Source: G965262015 sp965262015
GTDB lineage: Bacteria > Spirochaetota > Leptospiria > Turneriellales > CBDBES01
Reading direction: 5' to 3'
Assembly (NCBI GenBank): GCA_965262015.1
Contig: OZ253494.1
Location: forward strand, 1,240,001 to 1,304,000
DNA: 64,000 bases
Part shown: positions 53,958-61,679 of the stretch, piece by piece
Position numbering within the stretch: position 1 is the stretch's first letter
Layout of the letters: each line of letters starts with the position of its first letter
Translations under genes and position numbers: made by a program
Notes under the pieces: model-generated
What the model saw: the letters and a program-made list of their open reading frames with translations, nothing else
What the model was told of the DNA's origin: nothing
The model's database searches: none

Positions 53958-54832
53958 TTGATACGATAATGCTTTTTAAAATAATCTTTTCTAGTTTGGT
54001 AGTATTTTTTAATACGATCAGTTATGATAGAACATTTAAATTTTATAATAGATAAGTTTTTTTCATTATAATAAGCGATTGTAGAAACAGGAGCTACTTC
54101 TCGTATTGAACTGGTCAAAAATACTTCACTAAAATCACTCATACTATCTATCATAATAGGTTGTTCCCTAAGTTCAATAGCATTGTCTTCGCAAATACTT
54201 CGTACTTCCTCACGGGTCACGCCATCTAAACATCCTGTACTAAGACAAGGCGTATAAACAATATCATCCTGTATAAAAAAAATATTAGAGTAAGAGCCTT
54301 CTATAATTTTACCTTCATCATTAAACAATAAAGCCTCATCAAAACCATGTTGACAAGCTTCTTTCTTGGATAAAAATGATATAGGGTTGGCACTTAATTT
54401 TACGTAAGGCGGTAAATGAGTAGAGTACCCCGTACTCACTGAAGAACATAATAATCTGTAATGAGTTTGTAAGACGGATAAACTTTGTAGTGTAAGAGCT
54501 ATCTGATTTCCATTCAATATTGTTGATCGAAAGTGTTCTTGATTAACTAGAAAAAAAATATTTAGTCTATGGTATTTTTGCTTAGCAGATGTAGAGGCTA
54601 CTAAATTAGCAATTCTAGTTGGTATATTTGCCAACATACTAAGATCCATATTAGGTACTAGAAAATGCATACCTTTTGATAAACGTTTTACGTGATCTTG
54701 TAAAAATAAAGGTATACCATCTTCTAATAAAATAGTTTCAAAAATGGTTACACCTGGTTGATGCCCTAGTAAAAAAACAGATTTAATGATGTTGTCTGCA
54801 GGAAATATTGTTGAATCGCAGTCAATTAACAC
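53954..54832 (-). CDS. class IV aminotransferase (aminodeoxychorismate lyase/branched-chain type)
   Basis: 292 residues of a PLP fold-type IV enzyme. Visible: GVTIFETILLEDGIPLFLQDHVKRL near the N-terminus, KLSANPISFLSKKEACQHGFDEALLFN with the catalytic Lys, GKIIEGSYSNIFFI, and DGVTREEVRSICED. Candidates are PabC (folate), IlvE or D-amino-acid transaminase; with folP nearby in the window PabC is attractive, but the substrate cannot be fixed from sequence. Confidence 0.87.
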   Translation of the reverse strand: MLIDCDSTIFPADNIIKSVFLLGHQPGVTIFETILLEDGIPLFLQDHVKRLSKGMHFLVPNMDLSMLANIPTRIANLVASTSAKQKYHRLNIFFLVNQEHFRSTILNGNQIALTLQSLSVLQTHYRLLCSSVSTGYSTHLPPYVKLSANPISFLSKKEACQHGFDEALLFNDEGKIIEGSYSNIFFIQDDIVYTPCLSTGCLDGVTREEVRSICEDNAIELREQPIMIDSMSDFSEVFLTSSIREVAPVSTIAYYNEKNLSIIKFKCSIITDRIKKYYQTRKDYFKKHYRIN

Positions 54833-54892
54833 GTCGTACAGTAATTAGACTTTAATGAATTTAGATATTGAAACAAACTATTTATTAATTAT

Positions 54893-55762
54893 TTAATGAA
54901 TCAAAGTATTTCTACGATTCTCTAACCTATGAGCAAGTGTATCCAGAATTTTCATGCTCCACTTAGAATGTAAGTTAAATAATAGATCAAAATTTTTAAG
55001 TGATAACTCTAGAAGCAATGTATTTGTATTAGCAATTACATCAGCAGAACGGGGTAATGAATCAAATATAGCCATCTCTCCTACAAAATCACCTGTATTT
55101 AAAATATCAACCTCTTGTTGTTTATCACCATAATTTACAACGACACGTACTTCTCCAGATAAAATAATATAAATCTGTCTACTCCTTTCTCCTTGATGTA
55201 TGACATAATTACCTGTATTAACAGATACAGAATACTCTCTAATCATTTCTTCAGGAAACTGCTCATAGCTAGAAAAAGAGGACTCATGCAATCCATCCAT
55301 TATACTCTCATTTAGATCCTCTGTAGAACCTGCTGGTTCTTCTGGTACATCATGTCTTAAATCCATGCTCATATGTCTTTCTCGTGAATGATAAATACGG
55401 ATACGCTTACTAAGAGATATGATCGCTTTTTTAGCAAAAGATGGTATTGTCTCTATGGTTTTTAGACAATCATCATAAGTCCATAAAACATAATGAGAAC
55501 CTGAATGGGCTGTAATATGTCCTACTCCAGGAGAATTGCACAAATGATCCTCTAAGCCAACAAATGAACCAGGGTAATAGGCCTCATATAGTTTTCTGTT
55601 AGGAGTAAGATTTACTTGTCTATGTACTTTGCCCTCCAACACATATACTATGGCATTAGGTAATGTTTTATCCTTAAACTCCAGTACTACCTTATCTCCT
55701 ATGGCCTCTTCTATAAGACCACGGCGAACATATGACTTAACTTGTGTAATATGCATTAGCAA
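54893..55762 (-). CDS. protein with two cyclic nucleotide-binding (cNMP) domains
   Basis: 289 residues. Residues about 15-125 form a first, degenerate cNMP-binding barrel (YVLEGKVHRQVNL, YYPGSFVGLEDHL). Residues about 165-285 form a second with the complete phosphate-binding cassette: IYIILSGEVRVVVNYG, then LNTGDFVGEMAIFDSLPRSADV, with the conserved Arg and the GE pair. No DNA-binding or enzyme domain is seen, so it is probably a regulatory scaffold rather than a CRP-type activator. MHITQ at 55756 is an alternative start. Confidence 0.87.
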   Translation of the reverse strand: MLMHITQVKSYVRRGLIEEAIGDKVVLEFKDKTLPNAIVYVLEGKVHRQVNLTPNRKLYEAYYPGSFVGLEDHLCNSPGVGHITAHSGSHYVLWTYDDCLKTIETIPSFAKKAIISLSKRIRIYHSRERHMSMDLRHDVPEEPAGSTEDLNESIMDGLHESSFSSYEQFPEEMIREYSVSVNTGNYVIHQGERSRQIYIILSGEVRVVVNYGDKQQEVDILNTGDFVGEMAIFDSLPRSADVIANTNTLLLELSLKNFDLLFNLHSKWSMKILDTLAHRLENRRNTLIH

Positions 55763-55838
55763 CTTGTAGTACTATCGACTTACCTGTACCTTTAAATTAA
55801 ATATAGAGAGTTTTTTTAGAGAAAGAAACATGTTAGAC

Positions 55839-57542
55839 TTAATTCAATAACACCAGATGCTTAGGCAAAAGTTGTATATTATGTGTCTCCCAGAATGAGA
55901 AGGCAATTTTTTTAGGTAAAATTTTTTCTAATAAATGTAAGGGTAAATACGACAGTTTATCCTGCAAGGAAATACCTAATAATGAACGACTCTTGTATCC
56001 AATTACTAAAACATCTGTTTTATAATGACTAGAACGCAAAATGTTGGGATCAAAATTAATTGTCTTCTCTAGGGTATCGCTACTTAAAATATAACAAGTA
56101 ATAGGATAGCTACCAATCGGGCGACCTAAAAAACCATTGGCTACCTGTTTTTCAATATAAACATCTTTAATGATACTACCTATAGGGAATGTGCCTGCTA
56201 ACATCACAGGATCAATCTTTTCTCTAATTAGTTTTTTATAGTAATGGAATCTATACTTTAATATAGTATTTGATTGGATATGTTTTTCTGTACGCCGTAA
56301 TCTTTCTAAACCTGTATTTTCAAAAACTAGCACCTGGCGGATATTAATCCGACGCAAAAATATCCCTTTGTCAAGCAAAGAGGCGAGAAAGTCATAATTC
56401 TTTCTAAAAGTATCCTTTGTTTCACCAGGCAATCCATGTATAAAATTGAGGCCTACTGTTAACTTAGGCAAAGAACCATTTTTTTGTACTCCATATTTAT
56501 GAATAATATCAATAGCAGTAGCAACTTCTTTAGGAGTTGCTTTTAGACTATTGCGAATAATAACTTGTTCATCTGCGGTTTCCATCCCCATTGCCGCCGT
56601 ATCTAATTCAGTATTATAAGATGTAATAATTTCTGTAATTTCTTCTGCTTCTTTTGGGAAGGTAGCAAGTAAACCAGGATTAACATTGTCTAAATGTAAA
56701 ACTTGAGTATCTGGGGCAACACTACGTATCCCCTTATATAAGTCTTTAAGAAATGCAGGACGGGGTCTTGGGAATGTATTCTTAAAATCATCCATATCTG
56801 CCATATAAGTATATAAATCTGCTTGTCGACCAATGCGAAAATTAGATATTCCACAAAGTTGTAGAGCTTCAACTTCAGACAAAATATCTTCAAGAGGCCG
56901 AAAAACAGGTCTTCCATATAAAGCCTCTGTGCAGAAAGAACAAAATACATTGCGAGTACATCCTTGATAAGTTTCTATTTCAGCAATTAAGTGGGGAAAA
57001 CGAAAATGTAACACCATGACACCAGCACCCTTGATAGCGAACTCACGAATCAGTGAATAATCTTTACGAACTTTAAATTGGGTATTTATTTTCTGTATAT
57101 CTTTCTTGGTCGAAAATTGGTAAGCAACATCAGAAATATCAGGTGAACATAAAATACCTCCTTTAGATTGAATGACACTCTTAAATTTTTCAGAAATAAA
57201 TTTAATAGGACCGCCAAGAAAAATAGGCTGATTTGGATTGCGATCCAGAAAGGTAAGTATTTCTGCTAAAGTGCCAATACGGCTACCAAGATATTTCCCA
57301 GGTACAGACGAACCCCCTACCAGAAAAATACCTACATATGTCTTATTTAAACGAAACTCACTTTCTCGTAAGTGATCAATAGTAAGGTAGTCAACTTCAT
57401 TAGTAGAATCGGCATGCAACAAGGCACCATAAGTATAACGAACATATGGACTTACATAAGGAGGGACGCCAAAACAAGCCGGCTCATCTACATAGAAATC
57501 TAATACTAGATACTGGTCATGATTTCCAACGAGGTTTATCAT
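55839..57542 (-). CDS. COG1031-type radical SAM protein
   Basis: 567 residues. A B12-binding-like N-terminal part (about 1-150; GIFLVGGSSVPGKYLGSRIG) precedes a radical SAM core whose Fe-S cysteines are C195, C201 and C204 in GCTRNVFCSFCTEALYGRP, a non-canonical CX5CX2C. Downstream: NVNPGLLATFPKEAEEI, AAMGMETADEQVI, GLNFIHGLPGETKDTF and RRINIRQVLVFE. These match the COG1031 family, best known from archaea, whose function is undetermined. The last 100 residues are specific to the family. The start overlaps the bifunctional nuclease gene by 26 bases. Confidence 0.82.
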   Translation of the reverse strand: MINLVGNHDQYLVLDFYVDEPACFGVPPYVSPYVRYTYGALLHADSTNEVDYLTIDHLRESEFRLNKTYVGIFLVGGSSVPGKYLGSRIGTLAEILTFLDRNPNQPIFLGGPIKFISEKFKSVIQSKGGILCSPDISDVAYQFSTKKDIQKINTQFKVRKDYSLIREFAIKGAGVMVLHFRFPHLIAEIETYQGCTRNVFCSFCTEALYGRPVFRPLEDILSEVEALQLCGISNFRIGRQADLYTYMADMDDFKNTFPRPRPAFLKDLYKGIRSVAPDTQVLHLDNVNPGLLATFPKEAEEITEIITSYNTELDTAAMGMETADEQVIIRNSLKATPKEVATAIDIIHKYGVQKNGSLPKLTVGLNFIHGLPGETKDTFRKNYDFLASLLDKGIFLRRINIRQVLVFENTGLERLRRTEKHIQSNTILKYRFHYYKKLIREKIDPVMLAGTFPIGSIIKDVYIEKQVANGFLGRPIGSYPITCYILSSDTLEKTINFDPNILRSSHYKTDVLVIGYKSRSLLGISLQDKLSYLPLHLLEKILPKKIAFSFWETHNIQLLPKHLVLLN

Positions 57543-58203
57543 TTATCTGCTTTTTATTTTTCTTAGATAAAAGTGCACTTAGCTCTTCTAATTCATCTCT
57601 AAGTAGAGCAGCCTTTTCATAATTTTCTGACTGCACAGCGGTCTCTAGCATATTATTAAGTACATCTCTTTTAGAACGTAATTTAGAACCCCGCCGAGGC
57701 TCTATTGTATCCATCAAAGGAAGATCATTGTAGGAATCATCACTAGTATGTAAAGTATACTCCTCAACATTAGAATCCCCATCTATGGCATTAAGGTCTT
57801 TAATGTCAATTGCTACAGCTTTATAAACTCGCTCAGCAATAAAAATAGGTGCTTTAAAACGAACAGCGAGTGCAATTGCATCCGAAGGTCGAGCATCAAA
57901 AATTAAATCTTTACTGCGATCATCTTGATCAGTACAAATATAAATTTTAGCAAAAAAAGTACCTGATTGAAACTTATTAACAATTACTTTATTAACGATA
58001 TGCTCTGTAGATTCCAAAAAATTATGCATTAGATCATGCATAAGTGGCCTTGACAACTTTTGAATGCCCAAAGCTACTGAGATAGAATAGGTTTCTAATG
58101 GACCAACAAACATAAGAACTGCTTTAAGAAATTTAGTACTCTTGAGAGTTAAAGCTAGACCCATCTCAGTAACAGCAACTTCAATAACTTCAACTAATAT
58201 CAT
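57517..58203 (-). CDS. bifunctional nuclease family protein with UVR domain
   Basis: 228 residues. Residues about 1-135 match the DUF151/bifunctional nuclease family (RPLMHDLMHNFLE, IYICTDQDDRSKDLIFDARPSDAIALAVRFKAPIF). Residues about 180-215 form a UVR domain (NMLETAVQSENYEKAALLRDELEEL), a helical hairpin also found in UvrB/UvrC. The domain order is common in spirochaetes and Bacteroidetes. Overlaps the radical SAM gene at its 3' end, so the two may be co-translated. Confidence 0.9.
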   Translation of the reverse strand: MILVEVIEVAVTEMGLALTLKSTKFLKAVLMFVGPLETYSISVALGIQKLSRPLMHDLMHNFLESTEHIVNKVIVNKFQSGTFFAKIYICTDQDDRSKDLIFDARPSDAIALAVRFKAPIFIAERVYKAVAIDIKDLNAIDGDSNVEEYTLHTSDDSYNDLPLMDTIEPRRGSKLRSKRDVLNNMLETAVQSENYEKAALLRDELEELSALLSKKNKKQINDKPRWKS

Positions 58204-58271
58204 AGACTACATGCATTCTTGCCAGAACGATTAAGTCTTGTAAAGTATAAAATAATGAGTACTGCAGATTC

Positions 58272-58309
58272 TGTGTGGAAAGTTAAAACTATACTTAACT
58301 TTCCACACA
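58272..58309. repeat. perfect 15-base inverted repeat (hairpin)
   Basis: TGTGTGGAAAGTTAA (58272-58286) is exactly complementary to TTAACTTTCCACACA (58295-58309) around an 8-base loop, in the noncoding gap upstream of the bifunctional nuclease. No T-run follows on either strand, so it is not a simple terminator. Confidence 0.85.
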
Positions 58310-58339
58310 CAAACCTTGTATATTGGATTAAATTACTTT

Positions 58340-58368
58340 GTTAGCTATTATTTATGATAATTAAAATT
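58340..58368 (+). repeat. dispersed repeat, short copy A
   Basis: GTTAGCTATTATTTATGATAATTAAA core shared with the larger repeats at 61486-61542 (minus strand) and 63556-63617. Only about 29 bases are kept here. Confidence 0.6.
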
Positions 58369-58500
58369 TGCAGAAATATAAGAAGCACTAGAACATTTTG
58401 ATTCAGAAGACAAAGTAATTACTAAATATGCGAATTAAGATTGTATTTAATAATATATTGGATGATTTTTTTTTCAGAGAAACTAGGAGTAAAAAAGGTA

Positions 58501-59892
58501 TTATACGTAGGCATGCTCTTGTGTTTGGATATCTCTTGTAGTTTCTTTAGAAGACATGGAATGTTTTAATTTACCCAAGAGGGTATTACTAGTAACAGCA
58601 TGAATTTTTACATCAACCGATTGACCTAAAAGTGCATCCAAACTCTTATTCGTCTCAAATATCACTTTTTTGCTGTTCAACAAACTGCCCATCAACATTT
58701 CATGGCTACGTTTTGAGTGCTTTTCTACTAAGACAGATACGTCTTTGTTTAAATAGATTTGATTTTTAGCTAAAGAACGTTGTAATTGTTGATTGATTAA
58801 CTTTTGCAAGCGCATCTTTTTTTCTGCTTCAGATACATCATCCTCATATACCTTACTAGCAAGCGTCTGCTTTCTTTGCGAATAGGCAAACATAAAGGCA
58901 GAATCAAAATCAGCTTGTTGCATTACCAATAATGTATCTTCAAAATGTTTGCGTGTCTCGCCAGGAAACCCCACTATAACATCCGTTGTAATGCAAACAT
59001 TAGGTAGCATATGCCGTATGTAACCAACCAAATCAAGAAATTCAGCCGAGGTATAATTTCTCTTCATTTTATCTAAAATAAAATCAGAACCTGCTTGTAA
59101 GGGCATATGCACATGATTACAAAATCTAGGATTATTTTTCATAAGATGAATTAATTTTTGAGGAAAATCCTTTGGATGGGGAGATGTAAAATAAATACGT
59201 TGTATCGTGGTTTGTTCTAGTATGCTTTCAACGAGATCATAAAATTGTATACCCTCATAACAATAGGAATTTACATTTTGGCCTAGCAAAATAACACTTT
59301 TAAAACCAGCATCTACTAAATTTTGGATCTCGATAACAATGGCTTCTCTTGATTTAGATCTTTCTCTACCTCGAGTAAAAGGGACCACACAAAAGGAGCA
59401 AAAATTATTGCAACCACGCTGTATCGTAACAAAGGCAGTAAGCTGATTTTTTGATCTTTGTAAGTGTTGCTCGCTAGATGGCATCATGTCGTCATATATT
59501 TCTGAAGAAGATAATTCGAGATAAGAATTAGACGATGGACTGGAATATAAAAAATTAGGCAGATTACGTAAAGAGTCAGGCCCCATAATAAAATCAATAG
59601 AGACATTGTAGGTAAATAGATCGTCTTTTAAATTTTGTGACATACAGCCCAAAACACCAATTTTGGCACCATTTTTACGTAAATGAGCCAAAGCTTTTAA
59701 ACGATTATATACTTTTTCATGGGCATTTTCCCGGATGGCACAAGTATTTAGTAAAATTAAATCCGCTTCTTCTGGGTTGAGTATGCATACAGCATGATTT
59801 TTTTCTAGAATATTTTGGGCAATCATGGAATCATAAACATTCATTTGACAGCCGTAGGTCTCAATATAAAATTTCTTCTTAGTATCTAACAT
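58501..59892 (-). CDS. miaB: tRNA-2-methylthio-N6-dimethylallyladenosine synthase
   Basis: Radical SAM methylthiotransferase that modifies A37 in tRNAs reading UNN codons. 463 residues from ATG at 59892 (MLDTKKKFYIETYGCQMN), the family start. Features: N-terminal UPF0004 cysteines (TYGCQMNVYDS; LLNTCAIRENA; LGCMSQ), radical SAM CX3CX2C in RGCNNFCSFCVVPFTRGRE, DVIVGFPGET, and a C-terminal TRAM domain (VSVLVEKHSKRSHEMLMG). The longer frame from 59919 overlaps capA and is less likely. Confidence 0.96.
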   Translation of the reverse strand: MLDTKKKFYIETYGCQMNVYDSMIAQNILEKNHAVCILNPEEADLILLNTCAIRENAHEKVYNRLKALAHLRKNGAKIGVLGCMSQNLKDDLFTYNVSIDFIMGPDSLRNLPNFLYSSPSSNSYLELSSSEIYDDMMPSSEQHLQRSKNQLTAFVTIQRGCNNFCSFCVVPFTRGRERSKSREAIVIEIQNLVDAGFKSVILLGQNVNSYCYEGIQFYDLVESILEQTTIQRIYFTSPHPKDFPQKLIHLMKNNPRFCNHVHMPLQAGSDFILDKMKRNYTSAEFLDLVGYIRHMLPNVCITTDVIVGFPGETRKHFEDTLLVMQQADFDSAFMFAYSQRKQTLASKVYEDDVSEAEKKMRLQKLINQQLQRSLAKNQIYLNKDVSVLVEKHSKRSHEMLMGSLLNSKKVIFETNKSLDALLGQSVDVKIHAVTSNTLLGKLKHSMSSKETTRDIQTQEHAYV

Positions 59893-59896
59893 GATA

Positions 59897-60928
59897 TTAA
59901 TGAATAAACCCGTTTGCATTAATCGATAGCTTGCTTTTCACAAAATCACTTTTACTAAGCCGTTTGATTAAGCCAATGGTTTTTTGACTTTTATCATAAT
60001 GTGGTATACCATCTTTATCTAAATATAAAGGGACAATCTTGCCTTTAAGAAAAGTACCATCTGCCTTTAGTTTAGTTTTGAGGATGTATGATAAACCTTT
60101 GTATTTACTTAAACTAAAAACATGATAACCAACAAAATTACCTAATGAATATACAATCAAACGATGCCTGTATAGCTCCATACCACGTGGCACATGAGGA
60201 CCATGTCCCAAGATTAGATCCACTCCATGATTAATCAAATGATGCGAGATCTTAACTAAATTTCCCCTGTTCTCGCCATAGAAATACTCTTCTTTATTTT
60301 TTACATGAACAGCTTTATTCCCTTCTGCACCTGCATGTATCGAAGCAATAATAATATCTGCCTTGTGTTTAGCTTTATGCACTAAGGCAATAGCTTGTGG
60401 TAGATTATGTATCGAGTTTAAGTTAGATGTGTATCCAAAGGCAATAAAAGCCACTTTTACACCTTTACGTTTCAAGTAACTAATACTATTTTTCTTACCT
60501 GTGGCCACAATCCCACTGCCCTCAATGTAGAACATAGTATCTAAAAAACCCTTTTGAAAAAAATCATACGAATGGTTGTTTGCCACACTTAAAACATCAA
60601 AACCAGCATATTTGAGACTTTTTACATATTTAGGTGGTGTACGAAAGGCAAACACCTTACTACGTGTGGTATCTTTTCTTGTTTTGGGATAGTTGGTAAG
60701 AGTACTCTCAAAATTACCAAATAAAATATCAGCACCCTGTAAATATTTACGTACATGTGAAAACAATAATCTACCTTCTTGGGCAGGCAAAGCCTTACGA
60801 CGGAAATTAGTACCTAGGACGATGTCGCCAACAGCATGTATGTCAAGAGTAACAGGTTTCTGTGAATAAATCCAGCTTGAACATAAAAAACAAATGCAAA
60901 TACAATAACAAACTATTTTACTTAACAT
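59897..60928 (-). CDS. CapA/PgsA-family metallophosphatase
   Basis: 343 residues from ATG at 60928 with a signal peptide (LSKIVCYCICICFLCSSWIYS). The CapA core is clear: HAVGDIVLGTNFRR, ADILFGNFESTL, LSVANNHSYDFFQKGFLDT, VAFIAFGYTSN, IIASIHAGAEGN, and LILGHGPHVPRGMELY. The family takes part in poly-gamma-glutamate capsule formation in some bacteria, but many members have no known polymer. The last 60 residues are specific. It ends 4 bases before miaB and overlaps the gldC end by 11 bases. Confidence 0.87.
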   Translation of the reverse strand: MLSKIVCYCICICFLCSSWIYSQKPVTLDIHAVGDIVLGTNFRRKALPAQEGRLLFSHVRKYLQGADILFGNFESTLTNYPKTRKDTTRSKVFAFRTPPKYVKSLKYAGFDVLSVANNHSYDFFQKGFLDTMFYIEGSGIVATGKKNSISYLKRKGVKVAFIAFGYTSNLNSIHNLPQAIALVHKAKHKADIIIASIHAGAEGNKAVHVKNKEEYFYGENRGNLVKISHHLINHGVDLILGHGPHVPRGMELYRHRLIVYSLGNFVGYHVFSLSKYKGLSYILKTKLKADGTFLKGKIVPLYLDKDGIPHYDKSQKTIGLIKRLSKSDFVKSKLSINANGFIH

Positions 60929-61268
60929 CTTGATTAGAATCTTTAATTTTATTAGCAAAATCATGGGCACAATCACGTAATAACTGGGTTAATTCTTTAT
61001 TCTTGGTAGCTTTTTCATAGCTGTCTGCCATTTTAAGTATAGTTTGGTAACACAGCAAATTCATTTCATGTATCATCATTTTGTTGGTCCATAGATCAAT
61101 ACCAAAGGTTTGTTTTTTCTCTGGATCCCATAGAGTTAATAACAGTGCTCTGCATTCTTGTATATCATTAAATGGTGAATCCGTTGCCTCCCATGCAATT
61201 TTAGTGGGGTTATCATTATTATCCAACTCAATTTGAAAATTGATGAATGCTTTCTTTTTATCCGTCAT
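60918..61268 (-). CDS. gldC: GldC-like gliding motility accessory protein
   Basis: 116 residues from ATG at 61268 (MTDKKKAFINFQIELD). The sequence follows GldC: INFQIELDNNDNPTKIAWEA, then LLTLWDPEKKQTFGIDLWT, MMIHEMNLLCYQTILKMADS and EKATKNKELTQLLRD. GldC is known from gliding Bacteroidetes, where its role is accessory; homologues exist in non-gliding bacteria. No other gld gene is in the window. A longer frame from 61355 is read through a palindrome and is less likely. Confidence 0.85.
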   Translation of the reverse strand: MTDKKKAFINFQIELDNNDNPTKIAWEATDSPFNDIQECRALLLTLWDPEKKQTFGIDLWTNKMMIHEMNLLCYQTILKMADSYEKATKNKELTQLLRDCAHDFANKIKDSNQDVK

Positions 61269-61337
61269 GATGATTGTAATGAGACATAAAAGGTAGACGC
61301 TGGGTCTATATTTTTTTGTAAGGATGAGATAAATAAT

Positions 61338-61355
61338 TTGCCTGCATGCAGGCAA
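61338..61355. repeat. perfect 18-base palindrome upstream of gldC
   Basis: TTGCCTGCATGCAGGCAA reads the same on both strands. It lies about 70 bases upstream of the gldC start, within reach of its promoter, and could be an operator. Confidence 0.55.
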
Positions 61356-61461
61356 TGGGGTCTGTGCGTAGTCAATCCTGAAGATGGGGACAGTCTAAGT
61401 ATTTGTAAACTGTGTTTATTACGGGGTATTACACTCGATCAATTAATGTAAACGACCTATG

Positions 61462-61487
61462 TTGCTTGCATGAATTAATGCAAGCAA
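61462..61487. repeat. 10-base perfect stem-loop
   Basis: TTGCTTGCAT (61462-61471) pairs with ATGCAAGCAA (61478-61487) around GAATTA. An A-run follows on the plus strand, the wrong base for a plus-strand terminator, and no T-run follows on the minus strand. Confidence 0.6.
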
Positions 61488-61542
61488 AAAGATACAGAAT
61501 CTAATCCAATTATCGTAAATAATAGCTAACCAAGTCTACGCT
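61486..61542 (-). repeat. dispersed repeat copy B (minus orientation)
   Basis: Read on the minus strand, it aligns over about 57 bases with 63556-63617 on the plus strand: AGCG, TAGACTT, GGTTAGCTATTATTTA, AATT, ATTAGA and TATCTTTTT in the same order with small gaps. The two copies face each other around the DUF4856 lipoprotein gene. Confidence 0.75.
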
Positions 61543-61598
61543 GTCCAGCGCTAGTACTGACTCCCCAATCTATATACCTAATATAAATAGTTAAATAC

Positions 61599-61626
61599 TT
61601 GACATATTATCGCACATTGATATCTA
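61599..61626 (+). promoter_or_regulatory. sigma70-type promoter of the DUF4856 lipoprotein
   Basis: TTGACA at 61599-61604 with TATCTA at 61621-61626 (16-base spacer). The Fur box begins at the last base of the -10, so a bound repressor would block polymerase. Confidence 0.65.
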
Positions 61627-61644
61627 TTGATAATGATTATCAAT
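61626..61644 (+). promoter_or_regulatory. Fur box (iron-responsive operator)
   Basis: ATTGATAAT-G-ATTATCAAT is a perfect 9-1-9 palindrome and its core TGATAATGATTATCA matches the classic 7-1-7 Fur consensus TGATAATNATTATCA at every position. It sits at the promoter of the lipoprotein, so expression should rise under iron limitation. Confidence 0.85.
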
Positions 61645-61679
61645 TTCTATAAGATAATCTAATAAGGAGGTCTGAGAAG

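Larger units (their letters stand above)
61356..61679. other. intergenic control region of the DUF4856 lipoprotein
   Basis: 324 bases with no gene. It holds a 10-base hairpin (61462-61487), a dispersed repeat (61486-61542), a promoter (61599-61626) and a Fur box (61626-61644). Nothing else is recognisable. Confidence 0.6.

Noticed and set aside
61462..61487. Rho-independent terminator between gldC and the DUF4856 gene
   Set aside because: The stem is good, but the following run is A on the plus strand and there is none on the minus strand, so it does not fit either direction.
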